Source: Vibrio hibernica (GTDB lineage: Bacteria > Pseudomonadota > Gammaproteobacteria > Enterobacterales > Vibrionaceae). From it: a stretch of 64,000 bases of DNA. The stretch is from positions 1-64,000 of the forward strand of contig NZ_VHKO01000007.1 in NCBI RefSeq assembly GCF_015223435.1, written 5' to 3'. Both the position numbers and the translations under genes were made by a program. Positions 21,622 through 30,790 of this stretch are shown piece by piece (the stretch's first letter is position 1; each line of letters begins with the position of its first letter). Under the pieces are notes generated by a model that saw only the letters and a program-made list of their open reading frames with translations, searched no databases and was not told where the DNA came from.

Positions 21622-22575
21622 TTAAGATTGCATGTTCAATAAAATCTTACCACGAGCGTGACCTTGCTCTACTTTACGGTGAGCCGCTACAACATCTTGG
21701 TATGGGAAGATTTGCTCTATTTTAATCTTTAGCATTCCAGCACTAATTAAATGCAATAACTCCTCAAGTTGAGTGATATTAGGCTCTACTAACATCCCCA
21801 TCCCAATGAAGCCTAACTCGCTAGCTTTGGCACAGACAATCGACGCTGTGATCGTTGGAACCGTTACGACCCGGCAGCCTGGTCGAAGACAAGACAAGGC
21901 ATTAAGCGCATGATCTCCGCCGACTAAATCAATTAATACATCGATATCATTAAGATTACCTTGCCAACCTTGCAGGTTATAATCGATAGCAGTCGCCCCT
22001 AAGCCACTTACATAATCAATATTATCGCTGCTACATGTCGCATAAACCTCTGTTTTTGCAGCTACAGCTATTTGAGTTGCAATATGCCCAACCCCACCAG
22101 CTCCCGCTAAAATAAGTACTTTTTCTTTAGGTTTAATTTTTGCTTTTTCTAAAGCTTGTGCTGCCGTTTGCCCGGCAAGAGGAATAGCAGCAGCACACTC
22201 AAGAGAGATGTCTTCTGGCATTAAGGCTAATTCAGTTTCAGGGACACAAATATATTGGCTATATCCACCCGCTCGAAGAGGAAAGCCAATAAAGCCAGAT
22301 ACCGTATCATTCAAATTAAATTTTTGACTGTCTTGACCCTGTTTAATCACTGAGCCCGAAACATCATAACCAGGAGTCCAAGGTAAATTATTTTTATTAT
22401 GTTGTGCTGCCCAGCCTAATCCAGCTCGAGTTTTAACATCAATAGGATTAACAGCAGCAAAAGCAACTTTTATCAATACTTCTCCTGCCTGAGGCTGTGG
22501 AAGTTCTGATTCTTGAAATGCCAATAATTCAGCTGCACCTAATTGATTAATGATGATTTGAGTATTCGACGGCAT
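21622..22575 (-). CDS. Zinc-independent MDR-family NAD(P)H oxidoreductase (quinone-reductase-like)
   Basis: 317 residues of the medium-chain dehydrogenase/reductase superfamily. It has an N-terminal GroES-like domain (GEVLIKVAFAAVNPIDVKTRAG, GYDVSG) and a Rossmann domain with the nucleotide loop AGAGGVGHIATQ near residue 155. The catalytic-zinc Cys/His ligands of alcohol dehydrogenases are not evident, which points to the quinone oxidoreductase/enoyl reductase branch. The substrate is unknown. I start at ATG 22575 (MPSNTQIIINQ), which has AAGGA about ten bases upstream. The frame is open to 22662, but that part is not MDR-like. Confidence 0.82.
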   Translation of the reverse strand: MPSNTQIIINQLGAAELLAFQESELPQPQAGEVLIKVAFAAVNPIDVKTRAGLGWAAQHNKNNLPWTPGYDVSGSVIKQGQDSQKFNLNDTVSGFIGFPLRAGGYSQYICVPETELALMPEDISLECAAAIPLAGQTAAQALEKAKIKPKEKVLILAGAGGVGHIATQIAVAAKTEVYATCSSDNIDYVSGLGATAIDYNLQGWQGNLNDIDVLIDLVGGDHALNALSCLRPGCRVVTVPTITASIVCAKASELGFIGMGMLVEPNITQLEELLHLISAGMLKIKIEQIFPYQDVVAAHRKVEQGHARGKILLNMQS

Positions 22576-22687
22576 TGGTTCGTTATCCTTAACTTGAAAA
22601 GTAATAATTAAGAAATACCATGATTCTAAAAGAGTTGGTAGATTCAGACTTGCATAAATCAATATTTATTAGCATATAGCATATAGC

Positions 22688-22716
22688 AAAAAGCCCTACA
22701 CAAAAGTGCAGGGCTT
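22688..22716 (-). terminator. Terminator of the tRNA-Arg/Ser array
   Basis: AAGCCCT-CAC pairs with GTG-AGGGCTT (22691-22700 with 22706-22716). On the minus strand a T run follows. It lies seven bases beyond the CCA end of the last tRNA. Confidence 0.85.
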
Positions 22717-22723
22717 CAAAATA

Positions 22724-22800
22724 TGGTGCGCGCGGGAGGATTCGAACCTCCGACCGCCTGGTTCGTAGCCAGGTACTCTATCCAGCTGAGCTACGCGCGC
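22724..22800 (-). tRNA. tRNA-Arg (anticodon ACG), copy 1
   Basis: 77 nt including encoded CCA. The acceptor stem GCGCGCG pairs with CGCGCGC. The anticodon loop CTACGAA gives anticodon ACG, whose A34 is expected to become inosine and read CGU/CGC/CGA. The T-loop is GGTTCGAATCC. It is the last gene of the array in the direction of transcription. Confidence 0.97.
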
Positions 22801-22880
22801 ACTAATTCTTCTAATTTTTTGCCCGTTATTTTATTGTGACTCTTAGAATCAGTACAATAAATTAACCAACATTCTTAATA

Positions 22881-22957
22881 TGGTGCGCGCGGGAGGATTC
22901 GAACCTCCGACCGCCTGGTTCGTAGCCAGGTACTCTATCCAGCTGAGCTACGCGCGC
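22881..22957 (-). tRNA. tRNA-Arg (ACG), copy 2
   Basis: Same 77-nt sequence as the other four Arg copies: acceptor GCGCGCG, anticodon loop CTACGAA, encoded CCA. It is separated from its neighbour by 80 bases of AT-rich spacer. Confidence 0.97.
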
Positions 22958-23006
22958 ACTGTGTTACTTTTTTTCAAATTTTCAATTTATACTTTTGATA
23001 AACAAA

Positions 23007-23083
23007 TGGTGCGCGCGGGAGGATTCGAACCTCCGACCGCCTGGTTCGTAGCCAGGTACTCTATCCAGCTGAGCTACGCGCGC
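23007..23083 (-). tRNA. tRNA-Arg (ACG), copy 3
   Basis: An identical 77-nt unit with encoded CCA and anticodon ACG, 49 bases from copy 2. The spacers differ in length and sequence, while the tRNA units do not. Confidence 0.97.
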
Positions 23084-23143
23084 ATCGTAATTTGTATAAT
23101 CTAAATATACTGACTAGACGCTACCTAATCAGGCTTGAAATAA

Positions 23144-23220
23144 TGGTGCGCGCGGGAGGATTCGAACCTCCGACCGCCTGGTTCGTAGCCAGGTACTCTA
23201 TCCAGCTGAGCTACGCGCGC
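23144..23220 (-). tRNA. tRNA-Arg (ACG), copy 4
   Basis: An identical 77-nt unit with encoded CCA and anticodon ACG. It lies between copy 3 and the first tRNA-Ser. Confidence 0.97.
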
Positions 23221-23293
23221 ATCGTTGCTTGAACTACTAATAAAAAAGCAATACAAACTTTATTTCAAATTAAACAAGCCGAAACCAGTTTAA

Positions 23294-23386
23294 TGGTGGT
23301 GAGGGAGGGATTCGAACCCTCGATACGGCTACAAACCATATACTCCCTTAGCAGGGGAGCGCCTTCGGCCTCTCGGCCACCTCACC
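23294..23386 (-). tRNA. tRNA-Ser (anticodon GCT), copy 1
   Basis: 93 nt with encoded CCA. The acceptor GGTGAGG pairs with CCTCACC. The anticodon stem CTCCC/GGGAG holds loop CTGCTAA, anticodon GCT, which reads AGU/AGC. A long variable arm is present, as required of class II tRNA-Ser. Confidence 0.97.
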
Positions 23387-23406
23387 ACATATATTTTTGT
23401 TCAGAA

Positions 23407-23483
23407 TGGTGCGCGCGGGAGGATTCGAACCTCCGACCGCCTGGTTCGTAGCCAGGTACTCTATCCAGCTGAGCTACGCGCGC
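23407..23483 (-). tRNA. tRNA-Arg (ACG), copy 5
   Basis: An identical 77-nt unit with encoded CCA and anticodon ACG, placed between the two tRNA-Ser genes and only 20 bases from Ser copy 1. Confidence 0.97.
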
Positions 23484-23564
23484 ATCGTTATCTAAATACT
23501 CTATTTCTAGAGACTTCTTAATCAATAGCTTTGGTGCAAATCAAAGCGTTTAAGAAAACAAGAA

Positions 23565-23657
23565 TGGTGGTGAGGGAGGGATTCGAACCCTCGATACGGC
23601 TACAAACCATATACTCCCTTAGCAGGGGAGCGCCTTCGGCCTCTCGGCCACCTCACC
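23565..23657 (-). tRNA. tRNA-Ser (GCT), copy 2
   Basis: Identical to the first tRNA-Ser over 93 nt. It is the first gene of the array in the direction of transcription, about 250 bases downstream of csrA. E. coli also has csrA next to a serV-argV-argY-argZ-argQ array, so the arrangement is ancient. Confidence 0.97.
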
Positions 23658-23830
23658 ATCGTCTTGCGGAGGCACATATTACGATTTACCCAAAATATGT
23701 CAAACATTTTCTTGGGAAAAACCAATGAAAACCGTCTAACAGACCAGTATTCAACCAACTTAGCTAATTTATGAACTTTATTATTACCATGACAGTAATT
23801 TATTCATAACATTTAAAGAATCAAATGACT

Positions 23831-23859
23831 AAAAATAAAGGCCAGCATACATGCCGACC
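23831..23859 (-). terminator. Terminator of csrA
   Basis: GGCCAGCAT (23840-23848) and ATGCCGACC (23851-23859) pair with two G-U pairs on the minus strand. They are followed by a T-rich run. It lies 45 bases beyond the csrA stop, before the tRNA array. Confidence 0.7.
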
Positions 23860-23903
23860 GATTTTAAAACAGTGCTATTTATCAGGTAACCCGCAATAGC
23901 AAT

Positions 23904-24107
23904 TTACGATTGATAATTATCCGATGGTGCAGAACCGCTATCTTTTTCAGCTTGGATACGCATATAAATTTCTTCACGGTGAACAGAGACTTCTTTCGGT
24001 GCATTAACACCGATGCGAACTTGGTTCCCTTTTACACCTAAAACGGTCACGGTGACTTCATCACCAATCATCAAAGTTTCACCAACTCGGCGAGTTAAAA
24101 TTAGCAT
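23904..24107 (-). CDS. csrA: Carbon storage regulator CsrA
   Basis: A dimeric RNA-binding protein that blocks ribosome binding at GGA-containing leaders. It is a global switch for carbon use, motility and virulence. The 67 residues begin [24 protein letters not shown], with [19 protein letters not shown], matching the family over its full conserved part. The C-terminal tail [12 protein letters not shown] is the variable part. AAGGAG lies seven bases before the ATG. It sits between alaS and the tRNA array, as in E. coli and V. cholerae. CsrB-type antagonist RNAs are not in this window. Confidence 0.98.
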   Translation of the reverse strand: MLILTRRVGETLMIGDEVTVTVLGVKGNQVRIGVNAPKEVSVHREEIYMRIQAEKDSGSAPSDNYQS

Positions 24108-24582
24108 GTACGCTCCTTGAGTAATCTCTATTTATTATGTTAATAACGCTATTATCTATTAAAGGTTCACTGTGAGTAAATACGCTATAGCAAAAAGGCC
24201 AAAACAAAATGTAAGAGAACACTATCTCCTCATTAAATTAACCACTTTAGTTCAACGTTATTTAAAATTTAAAATACCAAAAGGCAGCAATACTCACCTG
24301 AGCTATCAATAAATCAAACTTATCAACCTTTATTATTTTTCAACTGCTTAGTATAGGCATAGTTATAGCGGTAAGCTAGGATTTCTAATCCATAAGTATC
24401 CATAACTGACGATTACTATGACTAGTTTTCACTATAAAAACTAGTCATTCGAATGTGATTTAAATATTATCTCGAGTAAACGCTTATTTATGTCTACCCG
24501 ATCACATAAGGCCCATACAAAAAACGGCACTAAATTCAGTGCCGTTTAATTAAAGCTAGACTACCTTACACACTCACTATCT
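24108..24582. other. alaS-csrA intergenic region with a perfect hairpin
   Basis: No gene seen. It must hold the csrA promoter(s), but I could not single one out. A perfect 12-bp stem occurs at 24418-24429 with 24437-24448 (ATGACTAGTTTT and its complement, 7-base loop). The alaS terminator lies at 24517-24547. The hairpin has no clear T run outside the stem, so it is not an ordinary terminator. Confidence 0.5.
24517..24547 (-). terminator. Terminator of alaS
   Basis: AAACGGCACT (24522-24531) pairs with AGTGCCGTTT (24538-24547). A run of T residues follows on the minus strand. It lies about 35 bases beyond the alaS stop. Confidence 0.85.
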
Positions 24583-27183
24583 TTATGATAGCTTTTCATT
24601 GATCCAAGTTTCAGCTGCCGTTAATGCCTGTGGAAGTGCTTGTGTATCTGTTCCACCTGCTTGCGCCATATCTGGGCGACCACCGCCTTTACCACCGACC
24701 TGCTGAGCGACAAAATTCACGAGTTCGCCCGCTTTTACTTTGCCGATAAGATCTTTAGTCACACCGGCGATTAGGCCAACTTTATCATCAGAAATATTAC
24801 CTAATAAAATAACGCAACTGCCCACTTGATTTTTCAGTTCATCAACCATTCCTCGTAATGCTTTATTATCGGCACCATCGAGTTGACTAATCAGAACGTT
24901 AACCCCAGAAATTTCTTTTATTTGGCTAATTAAGCTCGCGCCAGCCTGTGATGCTAGCTTATCTTTTAGTTGTTGAATTTCTTTTTCTAACAGCTTCGCT
25001 TTTGCAGCGCCATCAACTAATTTTTGTTCATATTGTGATTGCTGATTATCTATTGCATCAAGCGCCGCTTCACCAGTCACCGCTTCAATACGACGAATAC
25101 CCGCTGCAATACCATTTTCAGATATCACTTTAAACAAACCGATATCACCGGTATTAGAAGCATGGATTCCACCACATAACTCAGTCGAAAAATCACCCAT
25201 TGAAAGCACACGAACTTGATCGTCGTACTTTTCACCAAATAATGCCATTGCACCTTTTTGTTTAGCGGAGTCGATATCCATTACATTGGTTTCAACTGAA
25301 TGATTTCGGCGAACTTGTTGGTTAACTAAACGTTCTACTTCACGTAATTCATCAGGAGTTACCGCTTCTAAATGTGAAAAGTCAAAACGAAGACTTTCAG
25401 CACGAACTAAAGACCCCTTCTGCGTCACATGTTCACCAAGCACCTGACGAAGGGCTGCGTGTAATAAATGCGTTGCTGAGTGATTTAATGTGATCGCATT
25501 ACGGCGAAGTGCGTTAACTTGCGCTTGAACCTCATCACCTTTCGCCATCACACCCTCGGTTAATTTGCCGTAGTGTGCAATCGCATTACCCAGTTTATGA
25601 GTATCATTCACTTCAAACACACCTGAACCAGTTGTGATCACGCCAGCATCACCACATTGACCACCTGATTCTGCGTAAAATGGTGTTTGAGCTAAAATAA
25701 CAATAGCATCAATCCCAGCGCTAATATTCTCAGCTGCTTCACCTTCAACAAAAATCTCGGTGATAACCGACGATCCAGTGACATCGCTATAACCACAAAA
25801 CTCACTATTCGATTCTGCTTTTATTGCTTTATTATAATCGGTACCAAACTGACCGGCTTCGCGAGCACGTTGACGCTGGGCTTCCATCGCGATTTCAAAA
25901 CCAGCCTCATCGATAGTCACATTACGTTCACGCGCAACATCATTGGTCAGATCCGCAGGGAAGCCGTAAGTGTCATAGAGTTTAAATACGGTTTCTCCAT
26001 CAAGCTCTGTCGTTCCATTTAATGCATCAATCGCTTCATTTAAAATCGCCATGCCACGATCCAGTGTTCGGGCAAAGTTTTCTTCTTCAATTCGCAACAC
26101 TTTTTCAACAACAGGTTGCTGCTTTTTAAGTTCTTCCCCAGCTGTTCCCATCACAGCAGCTAATGCCGTGACTAGTTTATAAAAGAATGCCCCTTGTGCA
26201 CCCAATTTATTACCATGGCGAACGGCACGACGGATAATACGACGTAAAACATAGCCTCGTCCTTCATTAGATGGCATGACACCATCAACAATAAGAAATG
26301 CACATGAACGGATATGGTCTGCCACAACTCGTAGAGATTGATTATCGAGATCATCAGTACCAATGATCTCAGCAGCAGCTTTGATTAAGGTTTGGAATAC
26401 ATCGATTTCATAGTTTGAATGGACGCCTTGCATAATGGCGGCAATACGTTCAATTCCCATCCCAGTATCGACTGATGGTTTAGGTAATGGCTCCATGGTT
26501 CCGTCCGCATGACGGTTAAACTGCATGAATACGTTATTCCAAATCTCGATAAAACGATCACCATCTTCTTCAGGTGTTCCCGGACGGCCACCCCAAATAT
26601 GCTCACCGTGATCATAAAAAATTTCAGAACAAGGGCCACAAGGACCCGTATCGCCCATTTGCCAGAAGTTATCCGACTCATAAGCTTTACCGCCTTTTTT
26701 GTCACCAATACGGACGATGCGATCAGCAGGAATACCAATGTCTTTATTCCAGATATCGAATGCTTCATCATCGGTTTCATAAACTGTCACTAATAACTTT
26801 TCTTTCGGAAGTTGCAATACTTCAGTCAAGAATTCCCAAGCAAATGCAATTGCATCATTTTTGAAATAATCACCAAAGCTGAAATTACCTAGCATTTCAA
26901 AGAACGTATGATGACGAGCAGTAAAACCAACATTTTCTAAATCGTTGTGTTTACCACCAGCGCGGACACAACGTTGAGCGGTCGTTGCTCGGACATAGCT
27001 GCGTTTTTCAGCGCCAAGAAAACAATCTTTAAACTGATTCATCCCCGCATTAGTAAATAATAATGTTGGGTCATTAGTAGGAACTAATGATGAACTTTCA
27101 ACGATTTGGTGTCCTTTCTTTTCAAAGAACGATAGGAACGCGTGGCGAACCTCATCAGTGCTCATTTTCTTATTATTAGGCAT
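24583..27183 (-). CDS. alaS: Alanine-tRNA ligase
   Basis: Charges tRNA-Ala and edits mischarged Ser and Gly. It is 866 residues, family length about 875. The class II catalytic core is at the N-terminus ([42 protein letters not shown]). The editing domain carries the zinc motifs [13 protein letters not shown] and [15 protein letters not shown]. The C-Ala domain near the end has [15 protein letters not shown]. It lies between recX and csrA, the usual order. Confidence 0.98.
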   Translation of the reverse strand: MPNNKKMSTDEVRHAFLSFFEKKGHQIVESSSLVPTNDPTLLFTNAGMNQFKDCFLGAEKRSYVRATTAQRCVRAGGKHNDLENVGFTARHHTFFEMLGNFSFGDYFKNDAIAFAWEFLTEVLQLPKEKLLVTVYETDDEAFDIWNKDIGIPADRIVRIGDKKGGKAYESDNFWQMGDTGPCGPCSEIFYDHGEHIWGGRPGTPEEDGDRFIEIWNNVFMQFNRHADGTMEPLPKPSVDTGMGIERIAAIMQGVHSNYEIDVFQTLIKAAAEIIGTDDLDNQSLRVVADHIRSCAFLIVDGVMPSNEGRGYVLRRIIRRAVRHGNKLGAQGAFFYKLVTALAAVMGTAGEELKKQQPVVEKVLRIEEENFARTLDRGMAILNEAIDALNGTTELDGETVFKLYDTYGFPADLTNDVARERNVTIDEAGFEIAMEAQRQRAREAGQFGTDYNKAIKAESNSEFCGYSDVTGSSVITEIFVEGEAAENISAGIDAIVILAQTPFYAESGGQCGDAGVITTGSGVFEVNDTHKLGNAIAHYGKLTEGVMAKGDEVQAQVNALRRNAITLNHSATHLLHAALRQVLGEHVTQKGSLVRAESLRFDFSHLEAVTPDELREVERLVNQQVRRNHSVETNVMDIDSAKQKGAMALFGEKYDDQVRVLSMGDFSTELCGGIHASNTGDIGLFKVISENGIAAGIRRIEAVTGEAALDAIDNQQSQYEQKLVDGAAKAKLLEKEIQQLKDKLASQAGASLISQIKEISGVNVLISQLDGADNKALRGMVDELKNQVGSCVILLGNISDDKVGLIAGVTKDLIGKVKAGELVNFVAQQVGGKGGGRPDMAQAGGTDTQALPQALTAAETWINEKLS

Positions 27184-27300
27184 GCAATTCTTCCGGAAAT
27201 ATTCGAGATAAAAATTTGTCGATATTGTAAAGGATGGAGGGAGTTTAGTAAAACAAGATGAGTAATATTGAATAGCTGCTATTAGGGGGGAATTGGTAAT

Positions 27301-27756
27301 TTATTTACATTCAGATAATGCGTAGCTAATTTGTTCAAAGGTATAACCACGGTACTGTAAAAACCGTATTTGCTTAGCGTAAGCCTTTTGATCGATCGCT
27401 TTTATTCCTTTGAATTTTTTATCCGCCGTTTCTTTAGCCAATTCAAACCAATCTTGAGCTTCATCTTCTAATGCTTGATCAATAATATCGTCTGGCACTT
27501 GTTTAAGATTGAGGGCTTGGCGAATTCGCCTTTCCCCATGACCTTTATACACATGTTGGCGCACTTGGCTTTTGGCATAGCGTAAATCATCCATCCAGCC
27601 ATTTGACTGACAATAAACAATAGCTTCTTCAATATCTTTCGAGTCAAACTCCTTCATTTTGAGTTTTTGCTTCAATTCAAACTCACCATGATCACGGCGG
27701 CTTAATAACTGAACGGCAATTTCTTTGGCCGATAATTTCGGCTTAGAGCGAAACAT
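27301..27756 (-). CDS. recX: Regulatory protein RecX
   Basis: Limits RecA filament growth and activity. The 151 residues are within the family range. They form three-helix repeats with [14 protein letters not shown] near the N-terminus, [10 protein letters not shown] and [17 protein letters not shown]. It follows recA on the same strand after an intergenic hairpin, as in E. coli, where partial read-through of the recA terminator expresses recX. Confidence 0.95.
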   Translation of the reverse strand: MFRSKPKLSAKEIAVQLLSRRDHGEFELKQKLKMKEFDSKDIEEAIVYCQSNGWMDDLRYAKSQVRQHVYKGHGERRIRQALNLKQVPDDIIDQALEDEAQDWFELAKETADKKFKGIKAIDQKAYAKQIRFLQYRGYTFEQISYALSECK

Positions 27757-27792
27757 ATAAATTTTTCCTATTTATTAGAATCCTTTATACAC

Positions 27793-27816
27793 AAAAGCCC
27801 TGAATTAACAGGGCTT
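27793..27816 (-). terminator. recA-recX intergenic terminator
   Basis: AAGCCCTG (27795-27802) pairs with CAGGGCTT (27809-27816), with a short T run on the minus strand. The position suggests an attenuator-like partial terminator between recA and recX. Confidence 0.75.
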
Positions 27817-27839
27817 AACGCAGTAGTTCTAAATTTTAA

Positions 27840-28880
27840 TTAAGCTTCTTCGTTAGCTTCAATTTTTTCTGCTGGAGCCTCTTCTGCCACAACCGGAGAC
27901 AATAGCATTTCACGTAATTTAGTATCAATTTCAAGTGCGATTTCCGGATGCTCGCGCAAGTAATTACATGAGTTGGCTTTACCCTGACCAATTTTATCAC
28001 CTTTGTAGCTGTACCAAGCACCCGCTTTTTCAACAAGCTTATTCTTAACGCCTAGATCGACTAATTCACCCTCACGGTTAAAGCCTTTACCATATAAAAT
28101 CTGTGTTTCAGCTTGCTTAAATGGCGCTGCGATTTTGTTTTTAACCACTTTAATACGGGTTTCATTACCAACGACTTCATCGCCATCTTTAATCGCACCA
28201 GTACGACGAATATCCAAACGGACAGAGGCGTAGAATTTAAGTGCATTACCACCTGTAGTCGTTTCAGGTGAACCAAACATGACACCAATTTTCATACGGA
28301 TTTGGTTAATGAAGACTGCCATACAGTTAGATTGTTTTAGGTTACCCGTCAGCTTACGCATCGCTTGAGAAAGCATACGCGCTTGCAGACCCATGTGGCT
28401 ATCGCCCATTTCGCCTTCAATCTCAGCTTTTGGTGTTAATGCTGCAACTGAGTCAATAACTAAAACATCAACTGCGCCAGAACGAGCTAATGCATCACAA
28501 ATTTCAAGTGCTTGCTCACCCGTATCAGGCTGAGAAACAAGAAGATCATTAATGTTAACACCAAGCTTTTGAGCATAGATTGGATCAAGCGCATGCTCAG
28601 CATCGATAAAAGCACACGTTTTACCAACACGTTGAGCGGCAGCAATTAATTCAAGAGTCAGCGTTGTTTTACCTGAACTTTCAGGTCCGTAAACTTCAAC
28701 AATACGTCCCATTGGTAAACCACCAGCGCCCAGAGCAATATCTAAAGCTAAAGAGCCAGTAGAAATAGTTTCGACATCCATGGTGCGGTTATCACCCAAT
28801 TTCATAATTGAGCCTTTACCAAATTGTTTTTCTATTTGGCCAAGCGCCGCTGCGAGTGCTTTTTGTTTATTCTCGTCCAT
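27840..28880 (-). CDS. recA: Recombinase RecA
   Basis: An ATP-dependent strand-exchange protein and coprotease for LexA cleavage. About 346 residues from ATG 28880 ([23 protein letters not shown]). GGAG lies seven bases upstream. The earlier GTG at 28892 is part of that ribosome site, so it is not the start. Walker A is GPESSGKTT and Walker B is [15 protein letters not shown]-type residues [13 protein letters not shown] form the loop region. The tail is acidic ([14 protein letters not shown]), as usual. It has a LexA box in its promoter and is followed by recX. Confidence 0.98.
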   Translation of the reverse strand: MDENKQKALAAALGQIEKQFGKGSIMKLGDNRTMDVETISTGSLALDIALGAGGLPMGRIVEVYGPESSGKTTLTLELIAAAQRVGKTCAFIDAEHALDPIYAQKLGVNINDLLVSQPDTGEQALEICDALARSGAVDVLVIDSVAALTPKAEIEGEMGDSHMGLQARMLSQAMRKLTGNLKQSNCMAVFINQIRMKIGVMFGSPETTTGGNALKFYASVRLDIRRTGAIKDGDEVVGNETRIKVVKNKIAAPFKQAETQILYGKGFNREGELVDLGVKNKLVEKAGAWYSYKGDKIGQGKANSCNYLREHPEIALEIDTKLREMLLSPVVAEEAPAEKIEANEEA

Positions 28881-28926
28881 TTCTTTCTCCACCGATTAGG
28901 GCATTAACATATTTTTTGATGCGCCC

Positions 28927-28954
28927 ATTATACTGTTGATTCATACAGTGTCTA
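28927..28954 (-). promoter_or_regulatory. recA promoter with LexA (SOS) box in the spacer
   Basis: On the minus strand -35 TAGACA (28954-28949), a 16-base spacer and a perfect -10 TATAAT (28932-28927). The spacer is exactly a LexA site, CTG-N10-CAG (28933-28948), so LexA binding would cover the core promoter. This is a strong prediction of SOS control. Confidence 0.9.
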
Positions 28955-28983
28955 TAGCTGTATGGCTTTTTTTTCTTATCCGC

Positions 28984-29475
28984 TCACGAATCTAAAATAT
29001 CTTCCAGTTTTTCTAACGCATAAGAGCAAGCTTGGATACGAATCTCCTCTCTATCGCCATTAAAGAGTATCGTTTCAAACTTGATTTCTTTCGATTCATT
29101 CGCCCATGCAAAACAAACCGTTCCAACCGGTTTATCGTCCGTCCCACCATTTGGTCCGGCAATACCGCTGACGGCAATTGAAGACGTTCCGTTTGAATGC
29201 AGTAAAGCGCCTGTGGCCATTTCTTGCACGGTTTGTTCGCTAACTGCGCCATATTGCTCAAGTGTTTCAAGCTTAACGCCTAGCATATTCATTTTCGCAT
29301 CATTGCTATACGTGACAAAGCCTCTATCAAACCACTCGGAACTACCTGACACTTCTGTTATAGCATACGATATTCCACCTCCAGTACACGATTCTGCCGT
29401 TACCAACACTTGAGACTGCTGTTTTAATTTAATACCTATTCTCTTGCTCAATACATGCAACTCAGCCAATGTCAT
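28984..29475 (-). CDS. pncC: CinA C-terminal-type nicotinamide-nucleotide amidohydrolase
   Basis: Hydrolyses nicotinamide mononucleotide to nicotinic acid mononucleotide in NAD recycling. The 163 residues form the stand-alone CinA C-terminal (PncC) domain. TAESCTGGGIS near residue 26, the SGIAGPNGGTDDKPVGTVCFAW motif region, and NGDREEIR near the end all match. AAGGA lies before ATG 29475. It lies upstream of recA on the same strand, as in V. cholerae and E. coli. Confidence 0.93.
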   Translation of the reverse strand: MTLAELHVLSKRIGIKLKQQSQVLVTAESCTGGGISYAITEVSGSSEWFDRGFVTYSNDAKMNMLGVKLETLEQYGAVSEQTVQEMATGALLHSNGTSSIAVSGIAGPNGGTDDKPVGTVCFAWANESKEIKFETILFNGDREEIRIQACSYALEKLEDILDS

Positions 29476-29596
29476 CTCTTTTTCCTTTTAATTGCCAATC
29501 AGCATTTTATCCATATTGATAGATAACCACAAAGTGACCCAACATTGATTTACTCAACATTAGCGACTCTAGATTGATTTTGTGAACCACCTTAGC

Positions 29597-29639
29597 TTTT
29601 ATTTTTTATTTTTTATTTTTTATTTTTTATTTTTTATTT
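29597..29639 (+). repeat. Heptanucleotide tandem repeat (ATTTTTT)n upstream of the TRAP genes
   Basis: A period-7 tract. Six-T blocks separated by single A residues at 29601, 29608, 29615, 29622, 29629 and 29636 make five full units plus flanking partial units. It sits in the pncC/TRAP divergent region, about 110 bases before the TRAP start codon. Such tracts are prone to slipped-strand changes in copy number. Confidence 0.9.
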
Positions 29640-29747
29640 AAGGTTAACAATCACAGTACTGAGACATTAACACCCCAATAACAATTCAACTATCTATACT
29701 CTTTTCTGTTAAACCTTACTCGTAAATAAAAATAAGGACATGATTGT

Positions 29748-30680
29748 ATGAAACGAATAGCTCAAAAAGTCTTAATCGCTTTATCTCTCGCAGTATCATT
29801 ACCTGTGCTCGCTGAAAGTTACACTATTGGAACCGGTAGCCAAAGTGGTACTTATTATCCTCTTGGTGGCATTTTAGCTAAAATCTGGAGTGAAAACATT
29901 GATGACTTCGATATGCGCGCAGAAGTGACCGCCGCATCCGTCGAAAATACGATTAAGGTAGCAACAGGCAAGCAACTAGTTGGTATTGCGCAAGGCAACG
30001 TCGTTCTACAAGCTAATCAGGGAATCAAGCCTTTCCCGAGAAAAATGGATGTGTCAGTTTTATTTGCCCTTTATCCAAATGCGGTTCAATTTATGGTTCC
30101 TGCTGATTCTAATGTTCATTCAATTGCAGATTTAAAAGGAAAGCGTATTTCATTAGGCGCGCCGGGTTCTGGTACTCGCGTCAGCGCCGTTAATATTCTC
30201 AATACTCTTGGCGTAACGGAAAAAGATATAAAACCTCAATCCTTAAACTACACAGCAACCACCGATGCTCTCGCTAATGGTCAAATTGATGCTGGTGTCA
30301 TCGTTGGAAGCTTAGGCGTGGGCGCGATCACTGAATTAGCGTTAACTCGCAAGATCCGTATTTTATCATTCAGCGCCGATGAAATGGCAAAAGTAATGAA
30401 AGCTAATCCATCTTATCAAGCGCTTGATGCCCCTGCTGAAACCTACAAAAATGTTCCTGCATTTACTACTCCAGCGGTATGGAATGTGTTAGTGGTAAAT
30501 AAAAATATGAGCGAAGATATGGCTTACCAAATGACGAAAGTAGCCTTTGATAATATTGCTAAAATTCGTCAAGTGGTCGGGGTAACTAAACTCACAACGC
30601 TTGAGAATATGAATAAATTATCGGGTATTCCTTTGCATCCTGGTTCGCAAAAATACCTCGATGAGCACATGAAAAAATAG
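29748..30680 (+). CDS. TAXI-family TRAP transporter solute-binding protein
   Basis: A periplasmic receptor that hands substrate to the TRAP permease, driven by an ion gradient rather than ATP. The 310 residues begin with a signal peptide (MKRIAQKVLIALSLAVSLPVLA, cleavage near residue 22). The mature start, YTIGTGSQSGTYYPLGG, is typical of the TAXI branch, as is GKRISLGAPGSGTR. TAXI transporters often carry glutamate or other carboxylates, but the substrate cannot be read from sequence. The start has AAGGA about 13 bases upstream, slightly far. It is followed by the permease gene. Confidence 0.92.
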   Translation: MKRIAQKVLIALSLAVSLPVLAESYTIGTGSQSGTYYPLGGILAKIWSENIDDFDMRAEVTAASVENTIKVATGKQLVGIAQGNVVLQANQGIKPFPRKMDVSVLFALYPNAVQFMVPADSNVHSIADLKGKRISLGAPGSGTRVSAVNILNTLGVTEKDIKPQSLNYTATTDALANGQIDAGVIVGSLGVGAITELALTRKIRILSFSADEMAKVMKANPSYQALDAPAETYKNVPAFTTPAVWNVLVVNKNMSEDMAYQMTKVAFDNIAKIRQVVGVTKLTTLENMNKLSGIPLHPGSQKYLDEHMKK

Positions 30681-30790
30681 GCTATATCTGCATAACTACA
30701 CCTATGTTCAACTTAGCGATAGGCTTTTAAACCTCGATAAGTTGAACGTATTCATTATTCCTATTCTGGTTTTTTCATATGGAGTTTGAA

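Noticed and set aside
22880-23104. Open frame whose product reads VRAGGFEPPTAWFVARYSI twice
   Set aside because: It is antisense read-through of two tRNA-Arg genes, a well-known false protein.
22724-23657. Regularly repeated unit that could suggest a CRISPR array
   Set aside because: The repeats fold as tRNAs with encoded CCA, and the spacing is irregular.
23531-23728. Open frame with VREGFEPSIRLQ
   Set aside because: Antisense read-through of the tRNA-Ser gene at 23565-23657.
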